From Rhodanobacter sp. PCA2 (lineage in GTDB: Bacteria; Pseudomonadota; Gammaproteobacteria; Xanthomonadales; Rhodanobacteraceae): 33,309 nucleotides of DNA. Positions 33,175 through 33,309 of the stretch are shown one piece after another; the first letter of the stretch is position 1, and each line of letters starts with the position of its first letter. Below the pieces are notes generated by a model. It was given only the letters and a program-made list of their open reading frames with translations. It did no database searches and had not been told where the DNA came from. Made by a program: the position numbers and the translations under genes. The stretch lies in the NCBI RefSeq assembly GCF_013620825.1, contig NZ_NJIC01000047.1, forward strand, positions 1 through 33,309, given 5' to 3'.

Positions 33175-33309
33175 CGCCTGCTCCCCGCATCCGCCGCCGC
33201 GGCAGCTTGCCGATGGCGCACGCCGCGCGCAAGCGCATGCGCCGCATTCACGGCGGCACCGCTACAACTCGGGGCCGCCGCAAGCCGCCACCGCCTGTGG
33301 CGCCCCTCT

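Noticed and set aside
33175-33309. Start of another gene at the right edge
   Set aside because: No ribosome binding site, start or domain could be recognised in the last 135 bases.

Overview
The window is GC-rich chromosomal DNA from a gammaproteobacterium. It most resembles the Xanthomonadales/Lysobacterales, and a Rhodanobacter- or Dyella-like member of Rhodanobacteraceae is the best guess. The guess rests on overall base composition, the family of the housekeeping genes, a tandem pair of lipoprotein DsbA genes behind a cytochrome c4 gene, and dispersed GGGATTCGGGAT-type and CTCCCCC-type intergenic repeats. This is inference from pattern; no database was searched.

Layout. 1-3392 (+): end of a dihaem cytochrome c4, two DsbA-like lipoproteins, an endonuclease/exonuclease/phosphatase-fold protein and a small membrane protein. 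3376-5689 (-): an SDR oxidoreductase and a GH17 beta-glucanase-like enzyme fused to a seven-helix membrane domain. 5820-11551 (+): soluble lytic transglycosylase, CCA-adding enzyme and an LTA-synthase-like alkaline-phosphatase-fold transferase. 11616-13830 (-): tatABC and a SYLF-domain protein. 13920-15905 (+): ferrochelatase and an alpha/beta hydrolase. 15927-20899 (-): a compact seven-gene unit. 21466-26725 (+): a chaperone-usher fimbrial operon, followed by a convergent half-length pilin-like gene. 27343-30733: ferredoxin-NADP reductase (-), a YadG/YadH ABC exporter (+) and RluF (+). 30860-33174: tsaD (-), rpsU (+), yqeY (+) and a small membrane protein (-).

The most interesting part is the seven-gene minus-strand unit at 15927-20899. 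It encodes two small membrane proteins sharing a DEL-x-x-R motif, a 64-residue XRE regulator, a membrane-anchored TAP-type alpha/beta hydrolase, a 57-residue hydrophobic protein, and a NatA/NatB-type ABC ATPase and permease. Five of its six junctions are 4-nt ATGA or GTGA overlaps; the sixth is a 16-nt gap with a strong ribosome binding site. Its promoter (TTGACA-17-TAGGCT) is bracketed by two 18-bp palindromes, one covering the -35 box and one the probable start site. This looks like an autorepressed membrane or envelope module with a dedicated hydrolase and exporter. I do not know it as a characterised system.

The second notable region is the fimbrial locus. The operon has one major pilin, a chaperone, an usher and one two-domain adhesin. 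Its upstream region carries a sigma-54-type -24/-12 element, a CRP/Clp-type palindrome and a further inverted repeat. A second, perfect CRP-type palindrome (TGTGATGCGCATCACA) lies upstream of the separate half-length pilin-like gene, which suggests one regulator controls both. No tRNA, rRNA, CRISPR array, insertion sequence or prophage gene was seen.
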